Positions 60,206 through 64,000 of a stretch of 64,000 nucleotides of DNA are shown one piece after another (within the stretch, counting starts at the first letter, position 1; each line of letters opens with the position of its first letter). The position numbers and the translations under genes were made by a program. This stretch comes from Chloroflexota bacterium (GTDB lineage Bacteria > Chloroflexota > Dehalococcoidia > FW602-bin16): contig SCTZ01000173.1 in the NCBI GenBank assembly GCA_004297765.1, positions 1 through 64,000 of the forward strand. Direction: 5' to 3'. Under the pieces are notes generated by a model that saw nothing but the letters and a program-made list of their open reading frames with translations, did no database searches and had not been told where the DNA came from.

Positions 60206-62419
60206 ATGGCACCTATCGACCGGGTGGCTATCAAGAAGACGTCCTGCGCCCTATGTCCGGCTGCTTGCGGCGTAGAAGTGCATGTTGTTGGCGGGAAGGT
60301 AACGAAGGTTCAAGGCGACCGGGAGAGCCCAATCGGGCGAGGAAAGGTGTGCCCCAAGGTCGCCGGTGCGGTGGACCTGCACTACCATAAGGACCGCCTG
60401 AACTATCCCCTGAAGAGAATCGGCAAGCGCGGCGAAAGCCACTGGCAGAGAATATCGTGGACAGAGGCGATCGGCGAGATCGCCGAGAAGCTGGCGTCCA
60501 TCCGCGACCGTTTCGGCCCGGAAGCACTCGTATATCTCGGCGGGACGTACCGCCCACCCGGCGACTGGGCGGCCTGGCGCTTCTGCAATCTGTTCGGCTC
60601 GCCCAATATCTTCGGACAGGGCAAGAACTGCGGCCAGGCTGAGTTCGTGGCCGAATGGGCAGTATACGGCAGGGAGACGATAGGCAACATGCCCGTGCCG
60701 GGCCTGACGAAGTGTGTCGTTCTGTGGGGAGTGAACCTGCCCGAATCCCGACACCTATGGTGGCAACCGATGTTGAAAGCCAAGAAAGCGGGTGTCAAGT
60801 TTATCGTGGTCGACCCGAGGTACACCGAGACGGCAGCAGAGGCGGATATCTGGCTCCAGCTTCGGCCATCGACCGATGGGGCACTGGCGCTGGGGATGCT
60901 CCACGTCATTGTCGAGGAGGAGCTCTACGACAAAGCGTTCGTGGAGCAGTGGTGCTTGGGGTTTGACGAGATCAGACGATGTGTAGCGGACTACCCCCTC
61001 GAGAAGGTTGCCAAGATCACTAACGTTCCAGCGGAGAAGATCGCGGAAGCCGCCCGACTGTATGCCAAAGACAAGCCTAGCATCTTATCGTTCGGAGTGG
61101 CCGCATGCCATCTTGGGAGTGGAGCTGCCAAATCGGCTGTGCTGGGCAAGTCTCTGTTGCGCGCGATTACCGGCAACTTGGACATACCAGGGGGCCACGT
61201 GTTCAACGAGGGTTTGAAGGAGTTGCGGTGGCCGCAGGAGTTGTATTGGGATTACCTCGTGAGCCACCCGCTCCGAAAGCACGACAACGTTTCGGCCGAC
61301 GAGTTCCCGGCGGCCTCGGTGAAATCCTATGCCCTCTTCCGTGAGGCGATGAGCAAGATCTATCCTCATGGGTGCATGGCCAGCCAATACATGCGATGGG
61401 TCAGTCCGACCCTGCTTTGGCCCGCCATCTTGGAGGGCAAACCCTATCCAATCCGTGCCGTTATTACCCAGTCTGGAAATCCTTTGGTCACGTTGGCGGG
61501 GAGCCGAGCCATGCGCGACGCCCTGGTGGACGACAAACTAGAGCTCCACGTGGGCATGGATCTATTCATGAGCCCCACCATCCAGTTGGCAGACTACGTC
61601 CTACCGGCAGCAGACTTCATGGAACGGCCTGATATCCGCCTCCGATGGGGGCTGGCCGATGAATGGGTTTGCGGTGAGCAAACCGTCGCGCCGTTGTACG
61701 AGCGGCGTGACGATTACCAGTTGTGGCGGGACCTAGGCGTCCGCCTGGGGCAGGAAGGGTATTGGCCCGACATGTTGGAAGGTATGCTCGATCGGTTTCT
61801 TGAGCCGACCGGTCAAACCTTCGGCGATTTCGTGGCGAGGAAGGACTTCTACCAGATGCGACCGCCACGACCGGGAAAGTACAAAGAGCAGGGCTTCGCC
61901 ACCTTCTCGGGGAAGGTGGAACTGGTGCCCAGCATTCTCGCCAAGCTTGGCTATGACCCGCTGCCCACCTACGAAGAGCCGCCACAGAGCCCCTATCGCA
62001 CGAAGGACTTGGCTAAGGAGTATCCACTGATATTGATCAGCGGCTCGCGGGTGCGCTGGTTCACGCACTCCACACTCAGGCAGATACCGCGCCTGCGGCG
62101 CAAGCATCCTGACCCGATTCTCGAGATAAACCCTGACACGGCAGGAAAGTTGGGGATTACCGATGGGGACTGGGTTTTTGTGGAGACGACGGTTGGCAGG
62201 GTGAAGCAGAAGGCGCGACTGACGGCTGGGATTTCGCCGGAAGTGGTGCACGCCGACGGCTATTGGTGGTTTCCGGAGAAGCCGGCTGAGGAGCCAACGC
62301 TATTTGGGGTATGGGAAAGCAATATCAACTCGATTATCCCAGACGCACCCGAGATCTGTGACTATGCAGGCGACCACTTCTTCCGCGGCCCACTGTGCAG
62401 AGTGTACAAGGCATCGTAA
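60206..62419 (+). CDS. Molybdopterin/tungstopterin oxidoreductase, acetylene-hydratase-like
   Basis: 737 aa from ATG 60206, behind AAGGAGGAG. The N-terminal 4Fe-4S site is CALCPAACGVEVHVV and VCPKV near residues 14-51. The metal ligand is probably Cys142 in GQGKNCGQAEF, close to the Cys141 that binds tungsten in acetylene hydratase. The C-terminal pterin-binding domain ends near RGPLCRVYKAS. There is no Tat signal, so it is cytoplasmic, and no Fe-S or membrane partner adjoins it. A hydratase or transhydroxylase-like reaction is as likely as a redox one. The family is firm, the reaction is not. Confidence 0.85.
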   Translation: MAPIDRVAIKKTSCALCPAACGVEVHVVGGKVTKVQGDRESPIGRGKVCPKVAGAVDLHYHKDRLNYPLKRIGKRGESHWQRISWTEAIGEIAEKLASIRDRFGPEALVYLGGTYRPPGDWAAWRFCNLFGSPNIFGQGKNCGQAEFVAEWAVYGRETIGNMPVPGLTKCVVLWGVNLPESRHLWWQPMLKAKKAGVKFIVVDPRYTETAAEADIWLQLRPSTDGALALGMLHVIVEEELYDKAFVEQWCLGFDEIRRCVADYPLEKVAKITNVPAEKIAEAARLYAKDKPSILSFGVAACHLGSGAAKSAVLGKSLLRAITGNLDIPGGHVFNEGLKELRWPQELYWDYLVSHPLRKHDNVSADEFPAASVKSYALFREAMSKIYPHGCMASQYMRWVSPTLLWPAILEGKPYPIRAVITQSGNPLVTLAGSRAMRDALVDDKLELHVGMDLFMSPTIQLADYVLPAADFMERPDIRLRWGLADEWVCGEQTVAPLYERRDDYQLWRDLGVRLGQEGYWPDMLEGMLDRFLEPTGQTFGDFVARKDFYQMRPPRPGKYKEQGFATFSGKVELVPSILAKLGYDPLPTYEEPPQSPYRTKDLAKEYPLILISGSRVRWFTHSTLRQIPRLRRKHPDPILEINPDTAGKLGITDGDWVFVETTVGRVKQKARLTAGISPEVVHADGYWWFPEKPAEEPTLFGVWESNINSIIPDAPEICDYAGDHFFRGPLCRVYKAS

Positions 62420-62473
62420 GTTGTCGTGGGCTAAACGTGGCCTGACACTACTAGGCGGAAAGGATTTCTAGAG

Positions 62474-62908
62474 ATGATCAAGGGGCTGCATCACGCGAGC
62501 TTTGCCGTCAGCAACTTGGCGAGGTCGATCGCTTTCTATGAAAGTCTGGGCTGTGAGGTGCTGTGGCAAGAGGATAAAGAGGGTGAACGCTTCAGCGCTA
62601 CTGTGGGTATTCCCGAAGCAAGAGGGAAGGTGGCGATGCTCAGGATAGGTGATAATCGGGCTGAACTATTCCAGTACATAAACCCGACCGGGCGGCCCCA
62701 TGATAGAAGAAACTGCGACATCGGCGCCGGACACTGGTGCTTCAGCGTCACCGACATCAACGAGCATTACGAAGCGCTCCTTGCCAAGGGCGTCAAGTTC
62801 AATTCCCCGCCTCGGACAATCGAGTCAGGTGCGCTCAAGGGGTGCCGGGCGGTCTACTTCTCTGACCCGGACGGCATCACCTTGGAGTTGTTCCAAGAGG
62901 CGGACTGA
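62474..62908 (+). CDS. VOC-family protein (glyoxalase / epimerase type)
   Basis: 144 aa, one pair of beta-alpha-beta-beta-beta units. The metal-binding positions are visible as His in LHHASFAVSNL, Glu or His in AGHWCFSVTDI and Glu in ITLELFQEAD. The family includes glyoxalase I, methylmalonyl-CoA epimerase and extradiol dioxygenases. In an anaerobic CoA pathway an epimerase or isomerase is more likely than a dioxygenase. ATG 62474 lies 54 bases after the molybdopterin gene, in the same direction. Confidence 0.85.
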   Translation: MIKGLHHASFAVSNLARSIAFYESLGCEVLWQEDKEGERFSATVGIPEARGKVAMLRIGDNRAELFQYINPTGRPHDRRNCDIGAGHWCFSVTDINEHYEALLAKGVKFNSPPRTIESGALKGCRAVYFSDPDGITLELFQEAD

Positions 62909-62951
62909 CAGAGCAACGAGAAAGCGATTTTGAAAAGGGGAGGGACCATTT

Positions 62952-63764
62952 GTGGGAAGATTCGACGGCAAAGTGGCGATCGTTACCGGTGGCGGCTCGG
63001 GGATCGGTCGGGAGATTTGTCTTCGACTTGCACAAGAGGGCGCTAAGCTGGTAATCGCGGATGTCGACCTAAATAGCGCTCAAGAGACTGCCAGCAAAGT
63101 ATCTGCGGCAAATGGTGAAGCGCTGCCCCTGCAAACTGACGTAGCTTCTGCTACCGATGTGCAGAGAATGATTGAGGCGACGGCCGACAGATTCGAGCGG
63201 CTCGATATTCTGGTCAACAACGCCGGGATCATCATCAGAAAGCGCATTGACGAGTACTCCGAGGAAGAATGGGACAGGATGCACGACGTGAACCTGAAAG
63301 CCTTCTTCCAATGCCTTAAGCATGGTTTGCCGTTGATGAAACGATCGGGGCGTGGAAAAGTGGTCGCTATCGCTTCTATGGCAGGGCTCGTCGGACTGCG
63401 CTACGGGGCAGGATACACGGCATACTCATCGACTAAAGGAGGAATTCTCTCTTTGGTCAGGGCGTTAGCGGCAGAACTCGCGCCTTACAGTATCAATGTC
63501 AACTCTGTCAGTCCCGGCACTATCGAGACACCCATCGCCTCTCTCTACTTGAACGATCCCGCGATGAAGGACAAGATTCTCGGAGCAATCCCGATGGGCA
63601 GAACAGGCCGGCCATCTGATATCGCCGCCGCGGTTGCCTTCCTGTGCTCTGACGATGCCGATTTCATTACCGGCACCAACTTGTTGGTGGATGGAGGGCA
63701 GAGTTCTACGATGACACTTGGCACCGTGGAGGAACAGTTCAGGTCGTTTCACCAACGAACGTAA
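62952..63764 (+). CDS. Short-chain dehydrogenase/reductase
   Basis: 270 aa from GTG 62952, behind GGGGAGGGA. It is a classical SDR with TGGGSGIGREI, VIADVDLNS (Asp, NAD-type), NNAGIIIRKR, Ser in IASMAGL and Tyr-x3-Lys in AYSSTKGG, ending GTNLLVDGGQSS. It is much like the SDR at 50490, especially around IIIRKR / IVVRKR and the helix after it. The two may act on successive hydroxy-intermediates of the same pathway. Confidence 0.9.
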   Translation: MGRFDGKVAIVTGGGSGIGREICLRLAQEGAKLVIADVDLNSAQETASKVSAANGEALPLQTDVASATDVQRMIEATADRFERLDILVNNAGIIIRKRIDEYSEEEWDRMHDVNLKAFFQCLKHGLPLMKRSGRGKVVAIASMAGLVGLRYGAGYTAYSSTKGGILSLVRALAAELAPYSINVNSVSPGTIETPIASLYLNDPAMKDKILGAIPMGRTGRPSDIAAAVAFLCSDDADFITGTNLLVDGGQSSTMTLGTVEEQFRSFHQRT

Positions 63765-63833
63765 GTTGCTCGGCGGGCTTGTACACTGCAAAGCATACGG
63801 ACCACCTGGTCCAACACTTACGAGGAGAATAGC

Positions 63834-64000
63834 ATGTTCGAGAAGCTGTTGGAGGGTGGCTGCATCGGCGACCTTCACCTCAAGAACAGGTTCGTGATGG
63901 CGCCACTTACGACCGAGTATGCCGAAGGCAACGGCACCTTGACCAAGCGCCTTGTCGATTTCTACGAGGAACGAGCAGCGGGGGGTGTTGGGCTAATAAT
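63834..64000 (+). CDS. Old yellow enzyme family protein, N-terminus (cut by window end)
   Basis: The window ends about 55 codons into this gene. ATG 63834 follows a CGAGGAGAA site. It begins MFEKLLEGGCIGDLHLKNRF, then VMAPLTTEYAEGNG and ERAAGGVGLII, the FMN-binding barrel start of NADH:flavin oxidoreductases and 2-enoate reductases. It is a second member beside the complete enzyme at 40740. Whether it has the Fe-S and FAD parts cannot be seen. Confidence 0.85.
   Translation, partial: MFEKLLEGGCIGDLHLKNRFVMAPLTTEYAEGNGTLTKRLVDFYEERAAGGVGLI

Overview
The window reads as chromosome of a moderately GC-rich, probably Gram-positive-like or monoderm anaerobe or facultative anaerobe. My best guess is a member of the Chloroflexota. 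The guess rests on the gene style, the many short palindromic intergenic repeats, split ADP-forming acyl-CoA synthetase subunits, tungsten-enzyme genes and Liv transporters. No marker in the window fixes the phylum, so this is inference.

Layout. 1-8.7 kb is the end of a surface-polysaccharide locus: two near-identical glycosyltransferases flanking an atypical formyltransferase/propeller gene, a Wzx-type flippase, an O-antigen ligase/polymerase-like protein, another glycosyltransferase and a membrane protein. 8.8-23.4 kb is housekeeping: trpS, two type I glutamine synthetases (a beta-type and an alpha-type) around a zinc-ribbon protein, nadE, a PucR-type regulator, an orphan CpaF ATPase, an RDD membrane protein and aspS. 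The aspS gene is followed by a promoter-to-terminator unit without an ORF that may be a 6S RNA. 23.5-28.8 kb is a signalling locus: histidine kinase, HDOD protein, two response regulators, a small protein and a divergent response regulator. 28.9-33.5 kb has a large membrane glycosyltransferase, a small unknown protein and an eight-repeat YVTN propeller. 33.77-34.14 kb is a four-gene tRNA array (Val-CAC, Leu-CAG, Arg-GCG, Val-UAC). It is followed by a small decayed integrative element: a truncated tyrosine integrase overlapping a uracil-DNA-glycosylase-like gene, flanking TTTGCCCACG repeats, and a tRNA 3' fragment.

35.9 kb to the end is one long catabolic locus. A minus-strand arm (crotonase, SDR, IclR regulator) diverges from a plus-strand arm of more than 25 kb. 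The plus arm encodes two CMD-fold proteins, two ATC-hydrolase-like Cys proteins, an Fe-S/FMN/FAD old-yellow-enzyme, a tungsten aldehyde:ferredoxin oxidoreductase with its own MoaD/ThiS-like protein, a LUD/4Fe-4S/CCG fusion, a four-cluster ferredoxin and ADP-forming acyl-CoA synthetase alpha and beta. It continues with an SDR, a complete Liv-type ABC importer with two binding proteins, two HgdB/BcrBC-type Fe-S subunits without an activator, an acetylene-hydratase-like Mo/W enzyme, a VOC protein, another SDR and the start of a second old yellow enzyme. I read this as import, CoA activation and low-potential reductive or dehydrating breakdown of an unidentified, possibly cyclic, carboxylic acid. 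The substrate cannot be read from sequence. This island-like locus, next to tRNAs and an integrase remnant, is the best candidate for an undescribed system.

Several families of intergenic inverted-repeat (MITE-like) elements occur. One family has copies at both ~10 kb and ~40.6 kb. Start codons were adjusted where a ribosome binding site or domain boundary argued for it.
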